DNA from: Lunatimonas lonarensis
Lineage (GTDB): Bacteria > Bacteroidota > Bacteroidia > Cytophagales > Cyclobacteriaceae
NCBI RefSeq assembly: GCF_000390185.1
Contig: NZ_AQHR01000088.1
Location: 266,295-330,294, forward strand
Length of the DNA stretch: 64,000 bases
Reading direction: 5' to 3'
The notes below the pieces were generated by a model. The model had not been told where the DNA came from and ran no database searches. It saw only the letters and a list, made by a program, of their open reading frames with translations. Shown in pieces: positions 27,392 to 36,696 of this stretch. The position numbers and the translations under genes were made by a program. Within the stretch, counting starts at the first letter, position 1. The number at the start of each line of letters is the position of its first letter.

Positions 27392-28104
27392 TAGTCCACG
27401 CAAAATTCGTCTATCCATTCCTTTGCCTGGGTATAACCCAAACTTAGAGCTACCTTGAGGTCAGCACAGCCTCCTTCTTTCTCACCAAGGGCACTCATCT
27501 GCGTTACGCCTTTTAAATAAAAAGCAGCCGCATTTCGCTTATCCAGATTGATCGCTTCGGTAAGGGAAGAAATCGCACCGAGCGGATCGTTATTGCCCAG
27601 CTGTGCCTTTGCTTTATTAAAATACACAATGGACTGGTTGGGATTTACCGAAAGTGCCATGTCAAAATCAAAAAGTGCATCCTCGTACGCCTCCATTCCC
27701 AAAAGCGCAAGGCCTCGATTATAATATATATCGGTCTGACTGGGATCGAGACCATTGGCGGTATTGTAATCCAGCAAGGCACTTCGGAATTCCCTTTTTT
27801 CCAATTGCGCATTACCTCGATTGAAAAAGGGTTTATAGGACGTACTATCTATCGCAATGGCCCGGTTAAACGCTCCTATCGCTTGATCCCATTCTTTCTT
27901 TTCAAAATAGGCGACACCCAGCGCGTTCCACGCCCGCGCGAAAGATTCATCCGATTCCACTGCTCTTCCAAATAAGCTTACTGCTTTCTCCAGGTTTCCA
28001 GCCTCCATTGCTTCCACTCCGGCTTCAAAAAGCTTATCGGGTGACGGACTGCAAGACAAGGCCCATAGAAGGGGGATGGCGAACAGCCAGATTCGCGTGT
28101 ACAT
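27391..28104 (-). CDS. TPR-repeat lipoprotein
   Basis: This 237-residue exported protein begins MYTRIWLFAIPLLWALSC, a lipoprotein signal with Cys18 as the acylation site. The rest is about six tetratricopeptide repeats (for example ARAWNALGVAYFEKKEWDQA, then YKPFFNRGNAQLEKREFRSA), which form a protein-binding solenoid. It probably sits on the inner face of the outer membrane. The frame extends to 28185, but that part has no export signal, so I use the ATG at 28104. Its stop overlaps the Sua5 start. Confidence 0.8.
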   Translation of the reverse strand: MYTRIWLFAIPLLWALSCSPSPDKLFEAGVEAMEAGNLEKAVSLFGRAVESDESFARAWNALGVAYFEKKEWDQAIGAFNRAIAIDSTSYKPFFNRGNAQLEKREFRSALLDYNTANGLDPSQTDIYYNRGLALLGMEAYEDALFDFDMALSVNPNQSIVYFNKAKAQLGNNDPLGAISSLTEAINLDKRNAAAFYLKGVTQMSALGEKEGGCADLKVALSLGYTQAKEWIDEFCVD

Positions 28105-28185
28105 AGTTTTTTTTGGCAAAGATAAGGAATCCCTCCGTGTATGCCACCGGAGATTGCAGAGATTGATAAGTATAAGGGGTACCAT

Positions 28186-28737
28186 TCAGGAAAATATCTC
28201 CGATCGGCTGGTTTTTTCCAACATACGGAGAATGGAGACATTGCCATTGACCACTGCCTCGACCATATCAAAGCTGATCCAAGCCAATTCGGTGCTTTCA
28301 TCACTCATCGTGAGCGACTCATCCATTTCTGCCTCTATCAAAAACCGCACATCATAGTGGTAATGTTCCTCAACCTCTCCCTTTGATGGGATCAAATGAC
28401 GGTCGATATCAAAAATAGTCCTATCCACCAACCTCAAAGAAGTCAGGCCACTTTCCTCCCGTGCCTCATTGAGGCAAACTTCAAGCAGGTTGTCATTGCC
28501 GTCGGCATGGCCACCCAGCTGAAGCCACTTATTGAGTTTCTTGTGAAGGGTAAGCAAGGTATGGGTGCGGGTTTTATTTACGATCCATGAAGATGCCGTG
28601 AAGTGGCCAGCTGTTCGCTCACGATGGAAGGCCAGCGGATCCTCCACTAGGTCTAAAAATTCCGCTACAAATTGCTGTTCTTCTTCGAATACCGTTCTGT
28701 AATGTTCAAGCAAATATCGCAACTGGCTTCTATTCAT
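28186..28737 (-). CDS. NUDIX hydrolase
   Basis: This 183-residue protein carries the NUDIX box at about residues 74-96: GGHADGNDN, then LLEVCLNEAREESGL, with the REExSG core as REESG. These enzymes hydrolyse nucleoside diphosphates linked to another group; the substrate is not clear. The N-terminal 45 residues (LLEHYRTVFEEEQQFVAEFL) form a helical extension that I see in a Bacteroidota subgroup. It lies between the TPR lipoprotein and a hypothetical gene, same strand, short gaps. Confidence 0.88.
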   Translation of the reverse strand: MNRSQLRYLLEHYRTVFEEEQQFVAEFLDLVEDPLAFHRERTAGHFTASSWIVNKTRTHTLLTLHKKLNKWLQLGGHADGNDNLLEVCLNEAREESGLTSLRLVDRTIFDIDRHLIPSKGEVEEHYHYDVRFLIEAEMDESLTMSDESTELAWISFDMVEAVVNGNVSILRMLEKTSRSEIFS

Positions 28738-28743
28738 GATGTC

Positions 28744-29328
28744 TTATCGGTTAAACAACCTCTCCACAAAATCGCGGAAAGGCAACGCTGGCAAGTACAT
28801 TCGGTCTGAATATACCGTTACCAATACTTTCAGGTAACTGGGTTCATTGTCCACTTGGATCTTTTCGATGGCCACATTGCCAAATAGCTGATCGATGGGC
28901 TGATCCAGGGAACCACTGGAAAAAGGCGGTTTGTAATAGAGTTTTTCTGTAATACGGACACGATCGGTCAATTCCTCCAGCTTCCGATCCAAACTAACCC
29001 GATGATATCCCAAAGCTAGCAAACGATCGCCAAAAGCAAAGAACAAATGATTAAAATCCGAGGGAGACAGGGGGTCTTGAAAAGAAATGGCTAACCCATT
29101 GGCATACGGGCTATTTAAAATATGCACCTCAGGCTTTTTATTGACCCCTACCGTCTTAAGATGGTAATTATTATAAACCAATCCCATCAGCTCCTCCCCC
29201 CTATCAGACGCTATCCAAGCCCTCGTTTGGGAGACTTCTACCTCTGATTGCAGAAAGTTTTCTTTGTGCGAGATTTTCCTGCGCTTTTCGGGAAACAGCT
29301 TACCGAGCAAATCTTCGATATAGTTCAT
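28744..29328 (-). CDS. Conserved hypothetical protein
   Basis: I do not recognise a family for this 194-residue soluble protein. It has no signal peptide or membrane helix. It is mixed alpha/beta with a central FAFGDRLLALGYHRVSLDRK segment. The start overlaps the recQ stop by four bases (ATGA), and it ends six bases before the NUDIX gene, so it belongs to the recQ unit. A role with RecQ is only suggested by position. Confidence 0.65.
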   Translation of the reverse strand: MNYIEDLLGKLFPEKRRKISHKENFLQSEVEVSQTRAWIASDRGEELMGLVYNNYHLKTVGVNKKPEVHILNSPYANGLAISFQDPLSPSDFNHLFFAFGDRLLALGYHRVSLDRKLEELTDRVRITEKLYYKPPFSSGSLDQPIDQLFGNVAIEKIQVDNEPSYLKVLVTVYSDRMYLPALPFRDFVERLFNR

Positions 29329-31280
29329 GAGCTAACCAACGTAATTTTTCCATCCGTGGACGTATGGATTAATTCTTCATCCTCCAGACTCCTGATAACC
29401 TCCGCCGCCTCCCTTGAATCCGCATAACCAGTTGCGGACAACAGATCTCTCAGAAAGAACCCATTTCCCCCTGCTAATGTTGCCAGTATTTTTTGGCGGA
29501 TCTGCTGCACGCCGTTCCTTCCGCTTTGAGACTTCGACTGCTGAATACAAATATCACACACACCACATGACCCATCCGAGCTCTCCCCGAAATAATCCAG
29601 CAATACCCACCCCCGGCAGGTACGAGTGTTCTCAGCATAGGACGCCATGGCTTCTGCCTTGCTCATGGCAAGCTCCCTTCGCTGACTGATGCGTTTTTGG
29701 TCCAGGGGCAGCTTTCCTGCATCAAATCTGGGCGTCAAAAAGGTCACTTGAGGCTGATCCTTTCGAGGGTGATAGGCCACTACGTTCATGCCGTCCAGCT
29801 GTTGCAGCATTTTTGTCACCTGCGCTTCGGAAATCCCCAACACCTGCCCAAGCCTTGCCTCCTGAATTTTCACGTATCCGGAAAACAACTCCCCGCCATA
29901 CATGCGAAGCAGAACCTTGATCAACGCATCCAACGGGGCATACCTGACTTGTACCTCATAAAGCTGGGATTGGGAAACCGGCACATGAAGGGTAGAAGGA
30001 GTCGCAAACCCCTCACTAAGCAGTAACAGGGACTCCTCCTGCATTACCTTTAACGCGTGGTAGGTTAACAGCGGATCCAGTTGATAGGTTTGGGTAAACG
30101 TGTGCAGGTCAAAATCATAACTTCCCATCTCACTACTGCCTACCGCAATTCGATATTGATTTGCCAAGCACTGATAAACCCTTCGGATAAACTCCAAGGG
30201 AGGATAAACCTGAGCCGCACGTGAACGCAACTGCTCCAGATCAAGCGGACTGTAGAAAAGAACCGCAAATGCCCGCAATCCATCCCTACCCGCTCTTCCA
30301 GCTTCCTGGTAGTAGCTTTCTATGTTTTCAGGCAAATCAAGATGGAGTACGACCCGTACATCCGGCTTATCGATACCCATTCCAAACGCATTGGTAGCTA
30401 CCATCACCCGGACCTCGCCGCTTATCCAGTCGGCTTGCCTGGCCGTCCGGTCTTCTGCATTCAACCCCGCATGGTAATAGGTGGCAGAAACTCCCGTTCT
30501 GTTTAGCTGATCTGAGATCTGTTTGGTGCCTTTCCGGTTTCTGACATAGATGATGCCGGTTCCCTTTACCTTCCGAAGCACTTCCTGTGCTTTTTCAAAC
30601 TTATTTTCGGCTTCACGTACCACAAGCGAGAGGTTTTCCCGCTTGGCGGATTGGGCAAAAACCGCACAATTTTTCAGCAAAAGTTTATCAACAATATCCT
30701 GCCGCACATCCAGGGTAGCCGTTGCCGTCAGCGCAATGCAGGGAACCTGCGGGTGGATCGACCTCAAAGCCCCGATTTCAAGGTAATGGGGGCGGAAATC
30801 GTACCCCCACTGGGAGATGCAGTGGGCTTCGTCAACGGCAATCAGCGAAACATTCATGCGCTCGAACCGAGCCAAAAATAGTTCGGTCTTTAACCGTTCC
30901 GGTGAGACGTACAAAAACTTGATATCCCCATAGACACAGTTGTCCAAGGCTCGATCAATCTCCCGGGGACGCATTCCCGAAAAAATCGCTACCGCTTTCA
31001 CGCCTTTTTTTCGGAGGTTGTCCACCTGATCCTTCATAAGCGCAATCAACGGGCTTACCACCACGCATATGCCATCATGCATTAATGCAGGCACTTGGAA
31101 ACACAGCGATTTCCCTCCGCCAGTTGGCAAAATGGCAAGCGTATCCCGACCCATGGCAGCAGAGAGGACAATGTCCTCTTGCATAGGTCGAAAGGCCGAA
31201 AACCCAAAGGTCTTCTTAAGAACATGTAGAGCGCGTTCTTTCAATTGGGTACTCAGTTTTTCGCAAAGACAAAACGGCAA
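29325..31280 (-). CDS. recQ: ATP-dependent DNA helicase RecQ
   Basis: This 651-residue helicase unwinds DNA with 3'-5' polarity in recombination and repair. Motif 0 is FGFSAFRPMQEDIVL (25-39), Walker A LPTGGGKSLCFQVP (near 54-67), motif II VDEAHCISQWGYDFRPHY, motif III LTATAT and motif VI QEAGRAGRDG. The zinc domain has the expected Cys residues (TCRGWVLLDYFGES, then CGVCDIC). The rest is winged-helix and a C-terminal Lhr-like or RQC region; I see no clear HRDC domain. The frame begins at ATG 31280. Confidence 0.92.
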   Translation of the reverse strand: MPFCLCEKLSTQLKERALHVLKKTFGFSAFRPMQEDIVLSAAMGRDTLAILPTGGGKSLCFQVPALMHDGICVVVSPLIALMKDQVDNLRKKGVKAVAIFSGMRPREIDRALDNCVYGDIKFLYVSPERLKTELFLARFERMNVSLIAVDEAHCISQWGYDFRPHYLEIGALRSIHPQVPCIALTATATLDVRQDIVDKLLLKNCAVFAQSAKRENLSLVVREAENKFEKAQEVLRKVKGTGIIYVRNRKGTKQISDQLNRTGVSATYYHAGLNAEDRTARQADWISGEVRVMVATNAFGMGIDKPDVRVVLHLDLPENIESYYQEAGRAGRDGLRAFAVLFYSPLDLEQLRSRAAQVYPPLEFIRRVYQCLANQYRIAVGSSEMGSYDFDLHTFTQTYQLDPLLTYHALKVMQEESLLLLSEGFATPSTLHVPVSQSQLYEVQVRYAPLDALIKVLLRMYGGELFSGYVKIQEARLGQVLGISEAQVTKMLQQLDGMNVVAYHPRKDQPQVTFLTPRFDAGKLPLDQKRISQRRELAMSKAEAMASYAENTRTCRGWVLLDYFGESSDGSCGVCDICIQQSKSQSGRNGVQQIRQKILATLAGGNGFFLRDLLSATGYADSREAAEVIRSLEDEELIHTSTDGKITLVSS

Positions 31281-31349
31281 ATTTTAGCAGTCTTACCTCT
31301 GATCCCGAAATTTTTGGTTAAGATAGGTTACCGGGAGAGGCTTGTCAAC

Positions 31350-33284
31350 TTAATCCGAATATTCCTCCGCTGGTGGTGATAAAAGAGGGCCACCTGGCAG
31401 GTACGTCTGATCACCCTTTAATCCAGCCTCCACCAATTTTCTCACGAGGCCACGCTTTGGGTCGAGGAAAAACCACTCGTTATTGGGAGACAAAAGATAG
31501 GTGCCGCCCCCAGAATTCATACCGAGAAGCGGATAGGAAGGGGGATATCCCCGCTGTATGCGGTTTGGCAATACTTTATAGCGGTATTCCTCCGGGCTCA
31601 CACCCTGCTCGTAGGAATAAACAACCCCGCGAAAAAACCAATCAACGGCAACACCTCCGGAAAGACGATAGATGACCGGCTCCTCCCATTTGTAGGACTC
31701 GAACAGGATCCAAAAACGATAGCATACCAATATCGATAATGCTAGAAGGGCAAGTTGATACGCCAGCCTTCTGCGCTGGGCCAACCACCAAAACAGCAGA
31801 GCGATTAGCAACCAAACAATCACCATTTCAACCCAATCCATGTAAAGGTTGTCCAGGCGCGCCCGAGGGAGGAATTGTATAGAATACATCAGCTGGTTGA
31901 AGACAGTAATAAACCCTTCCAGTAATTTACCTAACCAAGATGCCAAAAAAGGTATGGGGGAAAAGAGTAAAAAGGGAATCCCTATCACCATGATGAAAAA
32001 GGCCGCAGGAATCGCCAACAAATTAGAAAACAGAAAATAAGTCGGGAAACTGTTGAAATAATGAAGGGTAAGTGGAAAAGTAGCCAACTGGGCAGCCACG
32101 CTTACGCTTGCGATTTGCCAAAAATAGTCGACCAGCTTGGAAGTGGGCGTCCACCAACTGACAATCACCGGTTGAAAAACCAAAATCCCCACTAAGGCCG
32201 CATAGGAAAGTTGAAAACCTACGGCATGTACCACAAAGGGATCATACAGCACTAAAAGCAACGCGGAAAGAGCCAACGGATTGAAAATGGATGGGCTGCG
32301 GGACTTCATCTGCGCCAACCCGATCAGTGTAAACATGGTGGCGGCACGAAGCACCGAAGGGGAAAGCCCCGTAATCACTGCGTATCCCCACACCAAGACA
32401 ATCACAAGCGTCAAGAATAGGCTCCGACGAATTACCGGAAGACGTTGAGGCTTCCAAAAAAGAAAGAAAAAACCATACACAATCCCTACATGAAGGCCCG
32501 ATACCGCCAGAATATGCATCGCACCCGCTGTAGCATAGGCCTCCTTCAACGTGGGTTCCATCGAATCCTTTTGACCGAGCAGCAAAGCATTGGCGATCTG
32601 ATTGGCATGGGAGTCTATCAGGTACCTATCGATTCGAGCGGATAGTTCCTGCCTGACCAAGGCCACGCGCTGCCGCCACCCGAGTGGATGCTTTTGGTTC
32701 AAGTGAATTATTGAACCTCTCACAAAATGCCGGAAATATACCTGTTGCCTTTCCAAAAAAAGGCGATAATCGAACTCGCCAGGATTTATTGGGGGCTCTA
32801 TCCGGCTCGGTTGACCCTCTATGTAAACCAGGTCGCCGGGCCGCAATTCCAGCTCCCCCATATGGTACAATAACACCGTACCCTTCGATGGCAGAAACTG
32901 ACCTTCCCTGTTAATCATCAATACCTCTACCTTATTGGCCACACTCCTGGCCTTCGGTTCATCTACTCCGTGCACCGCGGCCAAATACCCTTCGATCGCT
33001 ACCTGGTGAAGCAGGTGATCCGGGTCATTTTTACTATCGCGGAGACTGGCGAATCCAACCCCTGAGAGAATCAGAATACCGTAGGCCAGCATTGGCAAAG
33101 GAAGAGAAAAGAACCGGGTTTGAATCCGTAAATCGAGCAGCAGTAAAACAAGGTAGCAACCAAAAAGAAAACATGCAGCACCCAGCCATACACCTACGTA
33201 GAGATCCCGTGTGTAAGGATAAATCCATACACCAAAAACGAAAAACAAAACATACCGCAAAAAAGGAAACTGATTGAACGGCAT
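31350..33284 (-). CDS. ComEC/Rec2 family competence-related membrane protein
   Basis: This 644-residue inner-membrane protein has ten or more hydrophobic helices. The N-terminal DUF4131 region includes the OB-like RPGDLVYIEGQPSRIEPPINPGEFDYR part, and the central competence domain has AHAMHILAVSGLHVG-like sequence (AGAMHILAVSGLHVGIVYGF). The C-terminal metallo-beta-lactamase domain of Bacillus ComEC is missing, as in many Bacteroidota homologues. It would form a DNA-uptake channel. I place the start at 33284 because the 17 residues upstream add nothing recognisable. Confidence 0.85.
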   Translation of the reverse strand: MPFNQFPFLRYVLFFVFGVWIYPYTRDLYVGVWLGAACFLFGCYLVLLLLDLRIQTRFFSLPLPMLAYGILILSGVGFASLRDSKNDPDHLLHQVAIEGYLAAVHGVDEPKARSVANKVEVLMINREGQFLPSKGTVLLYHMGELELRPGDLVYIEGQPSRIEPPINPGEFDYRLFLERQQVYFRHFVRGSIIHLNQKHPLGWRQRVALVRQELSARIDRYLIDSHANQIANALLLGQKDSMEPTLKEAYATAGAMHILAVSGLHVGIVYGFFFLFWKPQRLPVIRRSLFLTLVIVLVWGYAVITGLSPSVLRAATMFTLIGLAQMKSRSPSIFNPLALSALLLVLYDPFVVHAVGFQLSYAALVGILVFQPVIVSWWTPTSKLVDYFWQIASVSVAAQLATFPLTLHYFNSFPTYFLFSNLLAIPAAFFIMVIGIPFLLFSPIPFLASWLGKLLEGFITVFNQLMYSIQFLPRARLDNLYMDWVEMVIVWLLIALLFWWLAQRRRLAYQLALLALSILVCYRFWILFESYKWEEPVIYRLSGGVAVDWFFRGVVYSYEQGVSPEEYRYKVLPNRIQRGYPPSYPLLGMNSGGGTYLLSPNNEWFFLDPKRGLVRKLVEAGLKGDQTYLPGGPLLSPPAEEYSD

Positions 33285-33432
33285 AGGTTGGATATTTTTA
33301 CTAAAATATCCTTTATACACCAAAAGATCAAGCACAAAGTGTTTAAAATATCACAAAAAAAACCGAAAAAACATCAAAAACCTACCACATCATCTGTAGA
33401 ACGTTAGACAGAATAGTTAAACACCTTTTTAA

Positions 33433-33981
33433 CTAAAACCTAAATCCAATGCTGAAACCGGCATTAAACTCTATGGCAGAGAACCGATCCGATACGGCAT
33501 TGTTGAATCCGCGCGCAATATTAACGTAAGGGCCTAAAGCAAACTTATCATTGTGAACCCACTTATAGCCGCCCCCAAACCCGATGATAAAGCTGTTCAA
33601 ATTGGTTTCAACCGCTTGATTATTGACCACTTCTGTAAAAGACCCGGCACGGTATTTTAGAAAAGGTGCCACGTACAGGCCGGAGGGCTCTGCATCGCTT
33701 ACAAAATAGTAGTTGTAGCCCACCATAAAACTGGTAGCGTCGAAGTCCACACTGCTGCTTCCTGCAGACACATACCCAAAACGGTCAAAGAAGTGAATCT
33801 CCGCACTAATCGATTGGTTTCTGTCAATGAAACTCTCATAACCCAATTCCAGCGATCCAATAAGTATGGTGTTAAATATATTCAACTTCACCTCGTTTTG
33901 CGGAAGCTCCGCATACGACTGCGCATAGGTGGAAGCCGAAAACCCTAATGCAACCAACCACATCAACACATACTTTTTCAT
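33433..33981 (-). CDS. Small outer-membrane beta-barrel protein
   Basis: This 182-residue protein has a signal peptide (residues 1-20, ending STYA-Q) and an eight-strand barrel pattern, with conserved-type segments LGYESFIDRNQSISAEIHFF and FIIGFGGGYKWV and a terminal aromatic residue (GFSIGFRF). It resembles the DUF3575-like or OmpA-barrel families. No catalytic residues are expected. It stands alone between comEC and a GNAT gene. Confidence 0.75.
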   Translation of the reverse strand: MKKYVLMWLVALGFSASTYAQSYAELPQNEVKLNIFNTILIGSLELGYESFIDRNQSISAEIHFFDRFGYVSAGSSSVDFDATSFMVGYNYYFVSDAEPSGLYVAPFLKYRAGSFTEVVNNQAVETNLNSFIIGFGGGYKWVHNDKFALGPYVNIARGFNNAVSDRFSAIEFNAGFSIGFRF

Positions 33982-34013
33982 TTTTACTTAATTTATCGTG
34001 AAAAAAACAAAAA

Positions 34014-34475
34014 TCAATTCATTGTATCTACAACGGGGGCCGAAAGTTTCATTTTGTAATGAAGAATCTCGCACTCTTCAAACATCTCCCCTTCTTTTTC
34101 GAACCCAAATTTCGAATAGAGCGGAATGGCCGTCAGCTGGGCGTGCATGTAACGCACTTTGCCATTGGCCGCAGGTGTTTGGTTTATATCATCCAATACC
34201 GCACTCACCAACGCCTTTCCTATCCCCTTCGACCGGTAGGGCTTTAGGATGGCGAATCGCTCAAGCTTCACCCCATTACCCGTAAAGCGCCAGCGAGCGG
34301 TACCTACAGGAAGATCTCCGTACCTGGCAAGAAAATGAACAGACTGATGTTCAAACTCATCGTACTCCTCCTCCGGGGCCACCTGCTGTTCAAACACAAA
34401 GACTTCCTCCCTTATCCGAAAGACCAATTCCAACTCTTCGGGACTAATGACTTTGCTTACTTCTATTATCTGCAT
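34014..34475 (-). CDS. GNAT family N-acetyltransferase (ElaA-like)
   Basis: This 153-residue acetyltransferase has the acetyl-CoA binding signature LKPYRSKGIGKALVSAV near residues 77-93 and the ARYGDLPVGTARWR beta-hairpin before it. The opening (LELVFRIREEVFVFEQQVAPEEEYDEFE) is typical of the ElaA/YjcF group. Substrate unknown. Its start lies 32 bases inside the end of phoH, a larger overlap than usual, which suggests coupling; there is no later in-frame ATG that keeps the domain. Confidence 0.85.
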   Translation of the reverse strand: MQIIEVSKVISPEELELVFRIREEVFVFEQQVAPEEEYDEFEHQSVHFLARYGDLPVGTARWRFTGNGVKLERFAILKPYRSKGIGKALVSAVLDDINQTPAANGKVRYMHAQLTAIPLYSKFGFEKEGEMFEECEILHYKMKLSAPVVDTMN

Positions 34476-35439
34476 TCGTCACTTCCTTTTGTTCGCTACT
34501 CTCGTGCTTCTCGTAGGCATCGATTATCGACTTGACAAGCCGATGACGTACCACATCCTTTCCTGTCAACTGTACAACCCCAATGCCTTTTACATCTTTC
34601 AATATCTTAAGGGATTCGGTAAGCCCGGACTTCTGTCTCCTAGGAAGGTCAATCTGCGACTGATCACCCGTGATAATCACCTTGGAATTAGGCCCCATCC
34701 GAGTTAGAAACATTTTGATCTGCTCGCTTGTCGTATTCTGCGCCTCATCCAACAAGATAAACGCATCGTGCAGTGTCCTCCCGCGCATGTAGGCGAGCGG
34801 TGCAATTTCGATGACCCGGGTTTCCTGGTAAAACTTCAGCTTCTCGGAGGGTACCATATCGCCTAGCGCATCGTATATGGGCCTCAGGTAGGGATCCAAC
34901 TTTTCCTGCAGGTCCCCGGGCAAAAACCCCAGGTTTTCACCCGCCTCTACGGCTGGTCGTGTTATGATGATGCGCTTGACCTCTCTATTCTTTAAGGCAC
35001 GAACCGCCAACGCCACCGCAATATATGTTTTTCCACTGCCGGCAGGTCCGAGGGCAAATACCAGATCATTCTTGAAGGAAGCCTCCACCAGCTTCTTCTG
35101 GTTGGCGGATTTGGGCTTGATGACCAGCCCTTTGTTGCCATACAATATGGTTTCGTTTTTACTCTGAAGCAGATCCACCGGGGAGCTTTCCAGCGAAAGG
35201 TAATCCATGACGTTTTCAGGAGTTACCTTCCCGAAGCGGTTAAAATGCTCCAGCAACAGGTTCAATATGTCATTGATGCGGAGGATTTCCGGTGCCTGTC
35301 CCTTTATACGTATCTCGTTTCCCCTCGAAATAATCTTGCTTTGGGGAAAAGCGGAGGCAATTTGCCGTATGTTCTCGTTGTCAGACCCTAAAAAATCCAA
35401 CATGGATACATTTTCCAGTGTAATTACTTTTTCTACCAA
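34444..35439 (-). CDS. PhoH family ATPase
   Basis: This 331-residue cytoplasmic ATPase of the PhoH/YbeZ group has a KH-like N-terminus (about 1-110) and an ATPase domain with Walker A LGPAGSGKTYIA (near 129-140), RPAVEAGENLGFLPGDL, Walker B AFILLDEAQNTT and the VITGDQSQIDLPRR segment. Relatives work with YbeY and RNases in RNA processing; ybeY is not adjacent here. Start at ATG 35439. It shares a transcript with the GNAT gene. Confidence 0.92.
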   Translation of the reverse strand: MVEKVITLENVSMLDFLGSDNENIRQIASAFPQSKIISRGNEIRIKGQAPEILRINDILNLLLEHFNRFGKVTPENVMDYLSLESSPVDLLQSKNETILYGNKGLVIKPKSANQKKLVEASFKNDLVFALGPAGSGKTYIAVALAVRALKNREVKRIIITRPAVEAGENLGFLPGDLQEKLDPYLRPIYDALGDMVPSEKLKFYQETRVIEIAPLAYMRGRTLHDAFILLDEAQNTTSEQIKMFLTRMGPNSKVIITGDQSQIDLPRRQKSGLTESLKILKDVKGIGVVQLTGKDVVRHRLVKSIIDAYEKHESSEQKEVTNADNRSKQSH

Positions 35440-35511
35440 TCCTGAAATTTCTATTTAACGATCACTCTCTCTAAGAAGGATAAAATCCCTATTTTTGTTT
35501 TACGCTTTATA

Positions 35512-35519
35512 CAAAAGTA
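35512..35519 (-). promoter_or_regulatory. Putative -7 element upstream of phoH
   Basis: On the minus strand TACTTTTG matches TAnnTTTG exactly, 72 bases before the phoH ATG in the 104-base divergent gap. No clear -33 TTG is visible. Confidence 0.35.
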
Positions 35520-35543
35520 ATAATTTTTAAACGAAATGCGTCT

Positions 35544-36314
35544 ATGGCCTTGATAACATTCACTTCCGACTTTGGCCTCGAGGACTATTACGTTCCCGCG
35601 GTCAAAGCGAAGATGCTTTCCATAAACCCACAATTGATCATCGTGGACATAACCCACCAGCTTACGCTATATGACGTAGCGCATGCCTCTTTTGTCCTTC
35701 GTGCGGTATACAATGATTTTCCGAAAGGTACCGTCCATTTGGTAGCATTGAACAGCACCAACGCACTAAAACATGGGTACATAGGCATCAAGTTGAACGA
35801 GCATGTGTTTATCGGCCCAAACAATGGGGTACTTAGTATGCTGGCAGATCATGACCCGGGGATTATCGTAAAATTTTCCGATGCACACCTGAAGGCAAGC
35901 ACGTTCCCTACCAAAGACATTCTGGCTCCCATTGCGGCCAAAGTAGCGAGTGGGGCGGCAATTCACGATTTTGGGGGACCCCTGCAAAGCATCCGCAAGG
36001 TAATCTCCCGTCAGTTCAAGGCCAGCAAAAAAGAGATCATAGGCTACGTGCTTCGAGTGGATCATTACGGGAACCTGATCACCAACATACCTAAAGATCT
36101 TTTCGATAAGCTAAACCCAGGACGTTACCTGATAGAATTTGGCCGGGAAACCCTGGACAGCCTACAGCAAACCTACCATGATGTAGAACCGGGGGATTGC
36201 TTCGCCTTTTTCAATAGTTTGGGCCTGCTGGAGATAGGAATCAACCACGGTCACGGTGCCAATCTACTGGGCATGAAATACGACAGCCCAGTCCATATCC
36301 ACTTCGATCAGTAA
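35544..36314 (+). CDS. S-adenosyl-L-methionine hydroxide adenosyltransferase (DUF62 family)
   Basis: This 256-residue enzyme belongs to the DUF62/SAM hydroxide adenosyltransferase family, which splits S-adenosylmethionine with water to adenosine and methionine and is related to fluorinases. Family signatures are LITFTSDFGLEDYYVPAVKA at the start, DITHQLTLYDVAHASFVL, and the C-terminal domain around VDHYGNLITNI. The fluorinase-specific insertion is not seen. It is divergent from phoH and ends 141 bases before the tRNA. Confidence 0.9.
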   Translation: MALITFTSDFGLEDYYVPAVKAKMLSINPQLIIVDITHQLTLYDVAHASFVLRAVYNDFPKGTVHLVALNSTNALKHGYIGIKLNEHVFIGPNNGVLSMLADHDPGIIVKFSDAHLKASTFPTKDILAPIAAKVASGAAIHDFGGPLQSIRKVISRQFKASKKEIIGYVLRVDHYGNLITNIPKDLFDKLNPGRYLIEFGRETLDSLQQTYHDVEPGDCFAFFNSLGLLEIGINHGHGANLLGMKYDSPVHIHFDQ

Positions 36315-36455
36315 CCGGTTGGTTAGCAATTCAATACCTCAAACGCGGCTGAAACGCCAAAAAAAATGAAGGTCGGTGACATCAATTTGTTGTGTAGAAT
36401 GAAATCTTTAGCCATATTTGCATCCCGTTCAGCAAGGAACGCAGAAGATTGAAAT

Positions 36456-36539
36456 GCCCAGGTGGCGGAATTGGTAGACGCGTTGGTCTCAAACACCAAT
36501 GAGGTTACACTCGTGCCGGTTCGACTCCGGCCCTGGGTA
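36456..36539 (+). tRNA. tRNA-Leu (anticodon CAA)
   Basis: The 84-base sequence folds as a class II tRNA. The acceptor stem is GCCCAGG with CCTGGGT (one G-U at the first pair), the anticodon stem TTGGT/ACCAA encloses the loop CTCAAAC with anticodon CAA, a long variable arm follows (TGAGGTTACACTCG region), and the T arm is GCCGG-TTCGACT-CCGGC. The discriminator is A; CCA is not encoded. A strong terminator follows immediately. tRNA genes are common integration sites, and AT-rich accessory genes begin just after it. Confidence 0.97.
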
Positions 36540-36542
36540 CTT

Positions 36543-36571
36543 AGACTCACAGAAATGTGGGTCTTTTTTTT
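36543..36571 (+). terminator. Intrinsic terminator after tRNA-Leu
   Basis: AGACTCACA (36543-36551) pairs with TGTGGGTCT (36556-36564) around a GAAA tetraloop, followed by eight T. One pair is G-U. Confidence 0.92.
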
Positions 36572-36629
36572 ACTCTAAAATGATAATTTATTGCTAAATT
36601 GATAAACAAATATTAAATTGACATTGATT

Positions 36630-36650
36630 GTTCAATGTTCAATATTGAAC
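36630..36650. promoter_or_regulatory. Operator-like palindrome upstream of the DUF2335 unit
   Basis: GTTCAATATTGAAC at 36637-36650 is a perfect 14-bp palindrome, preceded directly by a further GTTCAAT copy at 36630-36636. It lies 46 bases before the ATG at 36697, where a repressor or autoregulator site would be expected. Confidence 0.4.
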
Positions 36651-36696
36651 CGTTTGTTATTACTTGTCGTTTATTACAAGCAAAGACAAATTGGAA

